Part shown: piece by piece, positions 1 through 6,700 of the stretch
Layout: each line of letters starts with the position of its first letter
Numbering within the stretch: position 1 is the first letter of the stretch
Origin: JBOFDK01 sp051650305
GTDB taxonomy: Bacteria; Bacillota; Clostridia; Lachnospirales; Cellulosilyticaceae
NCBI GenBank assembly: GCA_051650305.1
Contig: JBOFIT010000254.1
Coordinates: forward strand, 1 to 23,770
DNA: 23,770 bases
Reading direction: 5' to 3'
The notes under the pieces: generated by a model
Seen by the model: only the letters and a program-made list of their open reading frames with translations
Told to the model about the DNA's origin: nothing
Database searches by the model: none
Position numbers and translations under genes: made by a program

Positions 1-90
<90 letters not shown>

Positions 91-217
91 AAGTTTGTCA
101 TCTGACAATAATTTTTGTGCTATTAGTTAGCACTGACTTTTGAGTACTTGTACTCAATGAATCGACTGGTCTATTGGTTGTTATTTTGTTTTCAATGTTC
201 AAGCATTCTTTGTAAGA
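91..217 (-). other. rRNA operon leader between tRNA-Ser and 16S
   Basis: This 127-nt spacer holds no gene. On the minus strand it carries a CATTGAAAAC motif, similar to the boxA-like leader elements of Firmicutes rRNA operons. It also has two perfect short hairpins: GTGCTA/TAGCAC at 117-133 and GAGTAC/GTACTC at 142-155. These probably belong to the antitermination and RNase III processing region. The processing function is an inference, because the matching 3' strand lies outside the window. No further convincing promoter is visible here. Confidence 0.6.
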
Positions 218-309
218 TGGCGGAGAAGGAGGGATTTGAACCCTCGCGCCGCTATTAACGACCTACTCCCTTTCCAGGGGAGCCCCTTCAACCACTTGGG
301 TACTTCTCC
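218..309 (-). tRNA. tRNA-Ser(GGA)
   Basis: A 92-nt class II tRNA. The acceptor stem GGAGAAG (309-303) pairs with CTTCTCC (228-222). The anticodon stem CTCCC/GGGAG encloses loop CTGGAAA with anticodon GGA. A long variable arm follows, then T stem GAGGG/CCCTC with loop TTCAAAT. Discriminator G and an encoded CCA (220-218) close the gene. It lies 28 nt downstream of tRNA-Ser(TGA) and upstream of 16S, probably in one transcript. Confidence 0.96.
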
Positions 310-337
310 TCAGTGGTCACTATCTTTAAGAATGAAA

Positions 338-423
338 CGGAGAAGGTGGGATTCGAACCCACGGCCCCTTTCGGAGTCACTGGTTTTCAAGACCAGCTCC
401 TTAAACCGCTCGGACACCTCTCC
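338..423 (-). tRNA. tRNA-Ser(TGA)
   Basis: An 86-nt class II tRNA. The acceptor stem GGAGAGG (423-417) pairs with CTTCTCC including one G-U. The anticodon stem CTGGT/ACCAG encloses loop CTTGAAA with anticodon TGA. There is a long variable arm and a TTCGAAT T loop. The 3' end reads discriminator G then TTT, so CCA is not encoded, unlike in the neighbouring tRNA-Ser(GGA). It is the first gene after promoter P2. Its CCA-less precursor would be a classic RNase Z substrate, and rnz lies in this window. Confidence 0.96.
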
Positions 424-457
424 AAATATCATTGTTCTTTCGAACTGACACTAGAAC

Positions 458-486
458 ATTTTAACAGTCTGGGTTATTTTTGTCAA
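458..486 (-). promoter_or_regulatory. rRNA/tRNA operon promoter P2
   Basis: A perfect -35 TTGACA (486-481), a 17-nt spacer and -10 TAAAAT (463-458), with a TG one base before the -10. The predicted start is near 451, about 28 nt before tRNA-Ser(TGA). An A-rich tract upstream of the -35 resembles an UP element. Confidence 0.88.
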
Positions 487-567
487 GATGTTTTTTGAAG
501 TTTTATCTTCAAGCTTTTCTTGATTTCTTACCCCCAAGCAGTTTGTCCTGCTCGCTAGTGCTTAATT

Positions 568-596
568 AATATAACATGTGATTTGTCATACGTCAA
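568..596 (-). promoter_or_regulatory. rRNA/tRNA operon promoter P1
   Basis: The -35 TTGACG (596-591), a 17-nt spacer and -10 TATATT (573-568), preceded by TGT as in an extended -10. It lies 110 bp upstream of P2 in the same orientation. Tandem promoters of this kind are typical of rRNA operons in Firmicutes. The ispD terminator (637-677) sits just upstream and would insulate it. Confidence 0.82.
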
Positions 597-636
597 CTAC
601 TTTTTGAAACTTTTTTATTCCTTCTTTAGAAGTACT

Positions 637-677
637 AAAACGCGCATAAAGGAATGGTCATCTCCCCTTTATACGCG
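637..677 (-). terminator. Terminator of the rnz-ispD operon
   Basis: Stem CGCGcATAAAGG/CCTTTATaCGCG (641-652 with 666-677) has one mismatch and a 13-nt loop. On the minus strand it is followed by TTTT. It begins 8 nt after the ispD stop. The plus-strand side is also T-rich, so some bidirectional activity is possible. Confidence 0.8.
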
Positions 678-685
678 TCTCTCTT

Positions 686-1372
686 TTACACTTCTTCAAT
701 GAGTCTTTCTGCGATTACTAAATCCTCTGGTGTCGTGATCTTGATATTCGTATAGTCACCTTCTACTATATAAACATCACTTCCCATTGCTTCTACTAGC
801 ATACTATCATCCGTCCCTAGTATCTGGTGTTCTTCTGCATAGCCATGTGCTTTGAGGATGAGTGCTGTCGTAAATGCCTGCGGTGTTTGTACAGACCATA
901 GCAGCTCTCTTTTAGGAGTTGCTTCTACTAAGCCACCTACTCCTGCTTGTTTAATTGTATCTTTCACAGGCACCGCAACAATACATGCCGCTTTCTCTTT
1001 TACCACTTCAATCGTTCTTTCTATAACACTTTGGGTTATAAGCGGTCTGGCCCCATCATGAATGAGTACATGGGTCATGTCCTCACTTAAAGCCTTCAGC
1101 CCATTATATACAGAGTGCTGTCTCTCAGCACCACCTTCTACGACCTTCTTGATTTTTTGGTAGCCATACGTCGTTGTCAGGAGTTCTTTCACATAGCTTA
1201 TGTCTTCCTTGCCTGTTACGACAATGATTTCTTCTATATGTGCATTCTTCTCAAACTGTTCTACCGTATGTGCTATTATTTCCTTATTGTGTATGTGTAA
1301 ATATTGTTTTTTAGTGGTGGTACCCATTCGTTTACCACTCCCACCTGCTACAATAATAGCTGCTACACCCAT
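686..1372 (-). CDS. ispD: 2-C-methyl-D-erythritol 4-phosphate cytidylyltransferase
   Basis: Transfers CMP from CTP to MEP, the third step of the MEP isoprenoid pathway, in the cytosol. The 228-residue product matches the usual family length. It opens with the nucleotide-binding loop AGGSGKRMG (residues 9-17), then KQY (22-24), HDGARP (105-110), PVKDTIK (135-141), TPQAF (163-167), the acidic pair D188-D189 and NIKITTPEDL (209-218), all characteristic of IspD. It is the last gene of the five-gene operon, 11 nt after yacL. The yacL-ispD order matches Bacillus, but ispF does not follow here; an rRNA operon does. Confidence 0.96.
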   Translation of the reverse strand: MGVAAIIVAGGSGKRMGTTTKKQYLHIHNKEIIAHTVEQFEKNAHIEEIIVVTGKEDISYVKELLTTTYGYQKIKKVVEGGAERQHSVYNGLKALSEDMTHVLIHDGARPLITQSVIERTIEVVKEKAACIVAVPVKDTIKQAGVGGLVEATPKRELLWSVQTPQAFTTALILKAHGYAEEHQILGTDDSMLVEAMGSDVYIVEGDYTNIKITTPEDLVIAERLIEEV

Positions 1373-1383
1373 TGCTTTTCTCC

Positions 1384-2442
1384 TTATTTCATCATTTTTG
1401 CAAAAATCATACGTCCTGCTGAGGTTTGTAGTACAGTCGTAACACTTACTGTCATGGTCTCGCCTACGTATTTCTTTCCACCTTCTATTACTATCATCGT
1501 TCCATCGTTTAAGTACGCAATCCCTTGCTCTTGTTCTTTACCTTCTTTTACAATTGTTACAACCATCTCTTCATTAGGGAGTACAATTGGTTTCACTGCA
1601 TTAGCCAAGTCATTGATATTTAGTACCACTACTTTTTGTAACTTTGCCACCTTATTGAGGTTAAAGTCATTGGTCACTACAATACCTTGTATTTGACTAG
1701 CTAACTTGAGGAGTTTCATATCTACTTCTTCTATATCTTTGTAGTCTATCTGCATAATGTCGATAGGTGTATTTTTAAGGTTTTGTAATTCTGCTAAAAT
1801 ATCTAATCCTCGTCTACCTCTTGTACGTTTAAGCTTATCTGAAGAGTCTGCTATATGACGTAGTTCATCTAGTACAAATGTTGGTATGATGATTTTTCCT
1901 TCTATAAAGCGTGTCTTGATAATATCTAAGATACGTCCATCAATAATGACACTTGTATCGATAATCTTTGGCTGTGCATAAAGTGTATGCGGATTCTTCT
2001 TCGTAAACCACCCACGCATTTCTTCTTTTTTGATGTGTACAATATAAATCCCCGAATACCCTAGTGCGGCATACAGTAGTACACACCATATAATCGTAAG
2101 CGTCTCTGACTTACTGGTAATAAACGGTGCAATAATAAGATTAGCTATGCCTAAGCCAATGGCAAATCCTATAATATACATGAGTATCTCTTGCATTGGG
2201 TATTTAAAAATAGCTTTCTCAACTTTAGTCCCAATGACCTTGGCAATCTTACCCGCAATAGTGATATAAATAAGTCCAAATACAATAAAAAATACAATAA
2301 TTTCTATATAGCTATAAAGTAAGTTACCAAGGATACCTTCGATACTTTCAGGCAGAATAGTCTTATGCTGTAGATCAACTACAGCTAAAGCGCCTATCCC
2401 ACCTATAATTCCTGAAAATAGCATTTTAATAATCCGTTGCAT
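1384..2442 (-). CDS. yacL: Membrane-anchored PIN/TRAM domain protein, YacL family
   Basis: This 352-residue protein has about four N-terminal membrane segments (roughly 5-22, 44-64, 86-106 and 114-136). A cytosolic PIN nuclease-like domain (about 158-278) and a C-terminal TRAM RNA-binding domain (about 285-346) follow. PIN acidic residues are visible: D162 in IIDTSVIIDGR, D168, E193 and D259 in TNDFN. The domain order and size match Bacillus YacL, which is presumed to be an RNA-binding or RNA-cleaving protein; its substrate is not settled. It lies 15 nt after tsaD and 11 nt before ispD. Start: ATG with a GGGGGG-type ribosome site just upstream. Confidence 0.93.
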   Translation of the reverse strand: MQRIIKMLFSGIIGGIGALAVVDLQHKTILPESIEGILGNLLYSYIEIIVFFIVFGLIYITIAGKIAKVIGTKVEKAIFKYPMQEILMYIIGFAIGLGIANLIIAPFITSKSETLTIIWCVLLYAALGYSGIYIVHIKKEEMRGWFTKKNPHTLYAQPKIIDTSVIIDGRILDIIKTRFIEGKIIIPTFVLDELRHIADSSDKLKRTRGRRGLDILAELQNLKNTPIDIMQIDYKDIEEVDMKLLKLASQIQGIVVTNDFNLNKVAKLQKVVVLNINDLANAVKPIVLPNEEMVVTIVKEGKEQEQGIAYLNDGTMIVIEGGKKYVGETMTVSVTTVLQTSAGRMIFAKMMK

Positions 2443-2457
2443 CTTGCCCCCCCTCTC

Positions 2458-3477
2458 TTACATGCGTTTTCCTAATGGCAAATTAGGTACCGCATTTAAT
2501 GTCATATCTGCTCGTCTCCCAGATAAATATTCGTAATATGCTGCTGCACCTATCATAGCTGCATTGTCTGTACATAATTTAAGTTCTGGGTAGTACAAGT
2601 TGTAGCCTCTCTTACTACATGCTTCATCCATTGCTTCTCTAAGTCCACTATTAGCCGCTACACCACCTGCTAAAGCAATCTTTGTAATCTTCTTTTCCTC
2701 CGCTAATAGCATTGTCTTTGTCACGAGTACATCTACCACACTATGTTGGAAGCTTGCTGCAATATCTGGCACACATAAAGGCTCGTCCTTCATCTTTGCA
2801 CTATTCACATAGTTAAGCACCGCTGATTTTACACCGCTAAAGCTAAAGTCATAGCCATCTGTAAGCATCGCTTTTGGGAACTTGATGGCATTTTTGTTTC
2901 CTTCTTTACTAAGAGCATCAATCTTTGGTCCTCCTGGATAAGGCAGTCCAATAGCACGTGCCACTTTGTCGTAAGCCTCACCTGCTGCATCATCACGTGT
3001 CTTCCCGATGATTTCATACTCACTATAATCTTTGACATGTACTAGATGTGTATGCCCTCCTGATACCACGAGGCATAAGAATGGTGGTTCAAGTTCTGGT
3101 GCTTGAATATAGTTTGCAGCAATATGCCCTTCTATATGATGTACACCTACTAACGGTATATTCTTCGAAAAAGCTAATGCTTTTGCCGCTACCACGCCTA
3201 CAAGTAAAGCCCCTACAAGACCAGGCCCATAAGTAACACCGATAGCATCTATCTCTTCTAATTTTAGGTTTGCTTTTTCTAAAGCTTCTTTAATAACTAA
3301 GTTCATCTTCTCTACATGCATACGTGACGCAATCTCTGGTACGACACCGCCATATTTGGTATGCAAATCAATCTGTGTCGCGATGACATTGGACAAAACA
3401 TTTCTGCCATTTTCCACAACTGCTGCTGCTGTTTCATCACAAGACGATTCTATTGCTAGTATTTTAATGCTTTTCAT
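2458..3477 (-). CDS. tsaD: tRNA N6-adenosine threonylcarbamoyltransferase TsaD
   Basis: The catalytic subunit that transfers threonylcarbamoyl from threonylcarbamoyl-AMP to A37 of ANN-decoding tRNAs (t6A), working in the cytosol with TsaB and TsaE. The 339-residue length is standard. Visible family features are the N-terminal ESSCDET (10-16), the metal site HIEGH (114-118), the ATPase-like SGGHTHL (139-145), GGVAANSGLR (271-280) and the third metal ligand D304 in CTDNAA. tsaB and tsaE are not in the window, so they are encoded elsewhere. It lies 33 nt downstream of the unknown anchored protein. Confidence 0.97.
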   Translation of the reverse strand: MKSIKILAIESSCDETAAAVVENGRNVLSNVIATQIDLHTKYGGVVPEIASRMHVEKMNLVIKEALEKANLKLEEIDAIGVTYGPGLVGALLVGVVAAKALAFSKNIPLVGVHHIEGHIAANYIQAPELEPPFLCLVVSGGHTHLVHVKDYSEYEIIGKTRDDAAGEAYDKVARAIGLPYPGGPKIDALSKEGNKNAIKFPKAMLTDGYDFSFSGVKSAVLNYVNSAKMKDEPLCVPDIAASFQHSVVDVLVTKTMLLAEEKKITKIALAGGVAANSGLREAMDEACSKRGYNLYYPELKLCTDNAAMIGAAAYYEYLSGRRADMTLNAVPNLPLGKRM

Positions 3478-3510
3478 TTTTTTCCTCCATTATTTCTCTA
3501 CAGGCAGCCC

Positions 3511-4056
3511 TTAAAGCCCTGTATCCTGCCATTTGTGAATTTTCCACACTTCATCTTCCCGTATCATCCAGTACTGTCTCTCTAACTCTTTCGTAGTAGT
3601 TGTGTGAACAACTTCTATTAAAGCCATGTTTTCCTGGGTAAATGCGATACTTTTAATGTCACTTTCTATAAGATAGAGTTTATTTTCTTTATTGGCTTCA
3701 ACTTCTGCTGAGAAAAGCTCTATCTGCCTATTATAATCATTAAGATTCAACAACCCTTTACTATAAAACATACGCATCGTATCAACTGCTAGTGGTGCAT
3801 CTTCTATTATTGCTTCTTTGCTGTATTGGTACTGCATGAGCTTATTGTAATACTGCATCACTTCTTTAGGCGTTGTTGGATAGGCTATCTTTACTGTATC
3901 ATAGATTTCTTGTATCCCTTGCTTGACATCCACCTGCTCTACAGATGTCTGTTGCGTAGCACCTTCTGTACGATTACCCTTATCATCTGTCCTAATAGAC
4001 ATAACATAAACTGTACATACTAGAAACATCAAAAGTACTGCCAATACTTTTCGCAT
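3511..4056 (-). CDS. Membrane-anchored or exported protein of unknown function
   Basis: I do not recognise this gene. I chose the ATG at 4056 (181 residues) because AAGGGGGAAGG sits just before it. The upstream in-frame ATG at 4092 lacks such a site and overlaps rnz. Residues 3-20 form a hydrophobic signal or anchor, so the rest is probably outside the cell. A short polar linker (22-45) leads to a folded region. Its end, near residues 146-177, has strand-like segments finishing WMIREDEVWKIHKW, which resembles the last strands of an NTF2/cystatin-like fold. That resemblance is a guess from pattern. There is no lipobox. It sits mid-operon between rnz (22-nt gap) and tsaD. Confidence 0.8.
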   Translation of the reverse strand: MRKVLAVLLMFLVCTVYVMSIRTDDKGNRTEGATQQTSVEQVDVKQGIQEIYDTVKIAYPTTPKEVMQYYNKLMQYQYSKEAIIEDAPLAVDTMRMFYSKGLLNLNDYNRQIELFSAEVEANKENKLYLIESDIKSIAFTQENMALIEVVHTTTTKELERQYWMIREDEVWKIHKWQDTGL

Positions 4057-4078
4057 GTCCTTCCCCCTTGTCTTTATG

Positions 4079-4990
4079 TTACTCTTCTTCAAATCCTATG
4101 GTCGTTACCATGCGGTCTACACCTGCCACTGTATTTTCAAATATTTTTTTAATGTGGCTGATGTCTATGCGTGAACTTGGTACTGCTGGACTAAAATGTG
4201 TAAGCCATAACTCTTTTGCCTCAGCTTGCTTTGCTAATGTAGCCGCTTCACTGCTAAGCATATGTTTATATTTCTTCACTTGGCTAAGCTGATCATCTTC
4301 TATATACATACCTTCACATATAAACAAATCTGCATCCTGAATAAATGGTACCAGTGCCTCTATTGGTCTACAGTCTGTACAATACGCTACTTTGATACCT
4401 TTTCGTGATTCGCCTAGCACCATATCTGGTGTATACGTTATATCTTCTGCTTCTACTGTCTGTCCTTGCTGTAAAAGCTTCCAGTATTTTTGTGGTACTT
4501 CATTTTCTCTGGCTTTTTCCACGATGAATTTTGGATTTCTTTTGTTTGTGATTGCATAAGCAAAGCACGGTACCTTATGTGGTACAGGTAACACCGATAT
4601 ATGGAAGTCGCCACATACAACTGTCATTTCTTCCATTGGCAATTCCATAAGTTCTAATGGAAATGCTATATCTCTACATACGATTGTTAAGCCTTCTACC
4701 ACACGCTTTAATCCTGGTGGTCCGATAATCGTTAAAGGCTCTGTGCGTCCTGCATTTCCTATCGTTAAAAGTAATCCTGGCAAACCTGTCACATGATCGC
4801 CATGATAGTGTGTCAAACAAATAATATCTAAAGATTTATAGCCCCACCCTAGCATCTTCATTGTTACTTGGGTGCCTTCTCCACAATCAATAAGTAATTT
4901 TCTTCCGTTGTATCTTGCAAGCATGGCTGTCAGATACCTCTCCGGTAACGGTAACATCCCGCCTGTTCCTAATAAACAAATATCTAGCAT
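4079..4990 (-). CDS. rnz: Ribonuclease Z
   Basis: A metallo-beta-lactamase-fold endonuclease that cuts the 3' trailer of tRNA precursors lacking CCA. I place the start at the ATG at 4990 (303 residues) because AAGGA lies 8 nt upstream; an ATG at 4999 would abut that site. The short bacterial form is complete: N-terminal LGTGG (7-11), LIDCGEGTQ (33-41), the zinc motif HYHGDH (61-66), then a later PVPHK histidine, YCTD aspartate and LTHFSP histidine. It is the first gene of a five-gene operon whose promoter is at 5018-5046. A CCA-less tRNA-Ser in this window would be a natural substrate. Confidence 0.95.
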   Translation of the reverse strand: MLDICLLGTGGMLPLPERYLTAMLARYNGRKLLIDCGEGTQVTMKMLGWGYKSLDIICLTHYHGDHVTGLPGLLLTIGNAGRTEPLTIIGPPGLKRVVEGLTIVCRDIAFPLELMELPMEEMTVVCGDFHISVLPVPHKVPCFAYAITNKRNPKFIVEKARENEVPQKYWKLLQQGQTVEAEDITYTPDMVLGESRKGIKVAYCTDCRPIEALVPFIQDADLFICEGMYIEDDQLSQVKKYKHMLSSEAATLAKQAEAKELWLTHFSPAVPSSRIDISHIKKIFENTVAGVDRMVTTIGFEEE

Positions 4991-5017
4991 AATGAACATC
5001 CTTTCTTTTATAGCTAT

Positions 5018-5046
5018 ATTATAGCCTTTTATTTTAGTTGTTACAA
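5018..5046 (-). promoter_or_regulatory. Promoter of the rnz-tsaD-yacL-ispD operon
   Basis: The -35 TTGTAA (5046-5041), an exact 17-nt spacer and a perfect -10 TATAAT (5023-5018). The predicted start is near 5011, about 20 nt before the rnz start codon. The glmM promoter uses the same -35 hexamer. Confidence 0.85.
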
Positions 5047-5067
5047 CGTTCGGGTTTATTTTGGTAT

Positions 5068-5107
5068 AAAAAAAGAGACCTTAAGGCATCCTTCTTCCTC
5101 TAGGTCT
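5068..5107 (-). terminator. Terminator after the CxxC protein gene
   Basis: On the minus strand AGACCT (5107-5102) pairs with AGGTCT (5081-5076), extended inward with one mismatch and a G-T pair, and followed by seven T. It separates the upstream CxxC gene from the rnz promoter. Confidence 0.85.
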
Positions 5108-5141
5108 TATATATCCAATGCTTTCATCTTAAGTTGTTACA

Positions 5142-5396
5142 TTAAAACTTAAAAACTTCTATAACTGCTTTTTCTTCTACCGGAATAGCAAAGGATTGGA
5201 TCCATCTGTCATAACACGCTTCACATACGACAAATGAATGTTTGGTCAGGTCTTTAGCAGAAAAATAATTCCACTCTTTTTCAACAAAAAGATAGTCTTC
5301 TGTGTGGTGATGTGGAAGTTGTTTGATATCTTGTCCACACACATTACATCTCAGTTCCTTTTGTCCATTCTTTTCTGCCTGCATCTCTTCACGCAT
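5142..5396 (-). CDS. Small protein with paired CxxC motifs (putative zinc-binding), unknown function
   Basis: An 84-residue protein starting at the ATG at 5396, which has AGGGGG 8 nt upstream. An in-frame GTG at 5405 would touch that site. It carries CNVCG (C17, C20) and CEAC (C58, C61), a spacing suited to one zinc site. Between them are a histidine run HHH (29-31) and an aromatic-rich stretch. The C-terminal half continues YDRWIQSFAIPVEE. I know no assigned function. rnhC lies upstream with a 160-nt gap and no clear terminator between, so rnhC read-through is possible in addition to a weak local promoter. Confidence 0.8.
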   Translation of the reverse strand: MREEMQAEKNGQKELRCNVCGQDIKQLPHHHTEDYLFVEKEWNYFSAKDLTKHSFVVCEACYDRWIQSFAIPVEEKAVIEVFKF

Positions 5397-5490
5397 TTTC
5401 GGCACCCCCTACCGCTATCCATACGGTTAAAATTTCAACCTTGTTCTCTTTTCATCTCTCACTATTATCTTTTTAGACGAGATATCTAAT

Positions 5491-5519
5491 ATTATATACC
5501 TTGTTAATTAAGGAAGTAT
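5491..5519 (-). promoter_or_regulatory. Possible promoter of the CxxC protein gene, with palindrome in the spacer
   Basis: A perfect -10 TATAAT (5496-5491) has a poor -35 (ATACTT, 5519-5514) 17 nt away. The spacer is almost filled by the imperfect palindrome CCTTAATTAACAAGG (5513-5499), which could be an operator. The transcript would have a leader of about 90 nt. Confidence 0.45.
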
Positions 5520-5556
5520 ATAGGTAATTTTATCTAACCCCTATCCCCTATATAGT

Positions 5557-6453
5557 CTAAAGTTGCTCGGTCGTCTTGAAATGTAGCTTTGCCACCTCAT
5601 TCAAAGATGCACTACCAAAACTCTGTATGAAATATTTACCAGCTCTTACGACGCCATCACCTGCTCCTTTAGGGAAGGTTTGTCCATACTTCTCACTTAA
5701 GTTTGCCATCTCTACCACAAAGGCTTCTCTAGCAACGATACTTGCTGCAGCTACGACTACATTACTTTCTGCCTTTGGTCTCTGCTCAATCTTTAGATCT
5801 AGTGCATAAGGTTTGAGCGCCTCTTCTATCAGGTGACTCGCTCCGAACTGGTCTGATAAAGCAAGCTTTGCTTCTGTTCTAAGTGCTAGAGTCTGAATAA
5901 TCTTTGCGTGTCCTTTTGCCAAAAGTATATTTAAATTTTGGATACGATCATAAAGTTTATTGTATGTCTGATTATCAACGACTATTACCTCATACGGGCA
6001 GATTTGCTTTATTTGCTCTGCAAGCTTAGCGATCTGTATGTCCGTTAATTTTTTACTATCTGCTACCCCTAGTTTCATCAGCTGTCTTTTGGCTGATTCA
6101 TCTGCATAGACAGCACCTATGACTAATGGTCCAAAGTAGTCTCCCTTACCTGATTCATCTACACCTATGAGTGCCTGCTCTAGACGATCTGACTGATACA
6201 TACTTTGTCCACTTTGCTCGGTGCTTGTACTATTTATATTAAGGATGACATCCTTTAATGCATCATATTTTACTTGGGATAAATCCAGTGTGACACCTTT
6301 TTTCTTACTTTCATATATACGCACCTTTGACGTATACGCTTCTAGGGTTACATCAAATTGAATACCATAATTAATTTCTTTATAAGGGCCTACTGTGCCA
6401 CCATGATTTTTTATGATTGTCTGTACTTTTTCGTATTCCGTGTATTTACTCAT
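5557..6453 (-). CDS. rnhC: Ribonuclease HIII
   Basis: Degrades the RNA strand of RNA-DNA hybrids (R-loops, primers) in the cytosol. The 298-residue length is normal for RNase HIII. The N-terminal TBP-like substrate-binding domain covers about residues 1-65. The catalytic domain starts with GVDESGKGDYFGP (97-109), whose D99, E100 and GKGD signature distinguish HIII from HII. VADSKKLTD (130-138) and an AAASIVARE helix follow. The ATG at 6453 has AAGGAGAG a few bases upstream. It has its own promoter (6483-6510). No terminator is obvious after the TAG stop. Confidence 0.95.
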   Translation of the reverse strand: MSKYTEYEKVQTIIKNHGGTVGPYKEINYGIQFDVTLEAYTSKVRIYESKKKGVTLDLSQVKYDALKDVILNINSTSTEQSGQSMYQSDRLEQALIGVDESGKGDYFGPLVIGAVYADESAKRQLMKLGVADSKKLTDIQIAKLAEQIKQICPYEVIVVDNQTYNKLYDRIQNLNILLAKGHAKIIQTLALRTEAKLALSDQFGASHLIEEALKPYALDLKIEQRPKAESNVVVAAASIVAREAFVVEMANLSEKYGQTFPKGAGDGVVRAGKYFIQSFGSASLNEVAKLHFKTTEQL

Positions 6454-6482
6454 TTCTCTCTCCTTGACCTCGCGTTGTTTTC

Positions 6483-6510
6483 ATTATACAACTTTTACCA
6501 GCGAATGCAA
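6483..6510 (-). promoter_or_regulatory. Promoter of rnhC
   Basis: The -35 TTGCAT (6510-6505), a 16-nt spacer and a perfect -10 TATAAT (6488-6483). The predicted start is about 22 nt upstream of the rnhC start codon. Confidence 0.75.
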
Positions 6511-6545
6511 CGGCATATAAAAATTTGTTTTGGCTATACTATGAA

Positions 6546-6668
6546 TGAGATAATTGTGATTCCTCCCCATAATACATTATCTCACAGACCCCAACATTAA
6601 TTGTATAAATATTAAAACCCTAAATATCTATTTCCAAAAGCGATAGCCCCCCTATCGCTTCTTTTTTT
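6546..6668 (+). ncRNA. Candidate small RNA with C-rich loop and intrinsic terminator
   Basis: This stretch between rnhC and the GGDEF-EAL gene has no ORF. On the plus strand a 9-bp perfect stem TGAGATAAT/ATTATCTCA (6546-6554 with 6576-6584) carries a 21-nt loop containing TTCCTCCCC, the complement of a strong ribosome-binding site. Further C-rich stretches follow (GACCCC, AACCC). A textbook terminator ends it: AAGCGATAG/CTATCGCTT around a CCCCC loop (6638-6660), then CTTTTTTTAT. A -10-like TATACT (6535-6540) puts a start near 6547, exactly at the first hairpin, but no -35 is visible. C-rich loops are a known feature of Firmicutes sRNAs that block translation. Expression is unproven; the terminator could instead be a second one for the minus-strand gene. 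Confidence 0.45.
6638..6668 (+). terminator. Strong intrinsic terminator, plus-strand polarity
   Basis: A perfect 9-bp stem (6638-6646 with 6652-6660), a five-C loop and seven T in a row on the plus strand. The minus-strand side has only TTTTGG. No plus-strand gene precedes it, hence the candidate sRNA. Confidence 0.75.
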
Positions 6669-6672
6669 ATCC

Positions 6673-6700
6673 CAAAACAAAAGAGGCCTTAGGCCTCTTT
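6673..6700 (-). terminator. Terminator of the GGDEF-EAL gene, with the stop codon as its loop
   Basis: AAAGAGGCC (6700-6692) pairs perfectly with GGCCTCTTT (6688-6680). The three unpaired loop bases are the TAA stop codon (6691-6689). On the minus strand TTGTTTTGG follows. The stem therefore encodes the last residues of the protein. Confidence 0.85.

Noticed and set aside
236..498. Short plus-strand ORFs over the tRNA genes
   Set aside because: They are read through the complement of two well-folded serine tRNAs.
495..512. Hairpin TTGAAG/CTTCAA upstream of P2
   Set aside because: Considered as a terminator between P1 and P2, but the stem is 6 bp and AT-rich and it lies in the A-rich region expected of an UP element.
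1304..1696. 130-codon plus-strand ORF
   Set aside because: Antisense to ispD and yacL; composition is that of a reversed coding strand.
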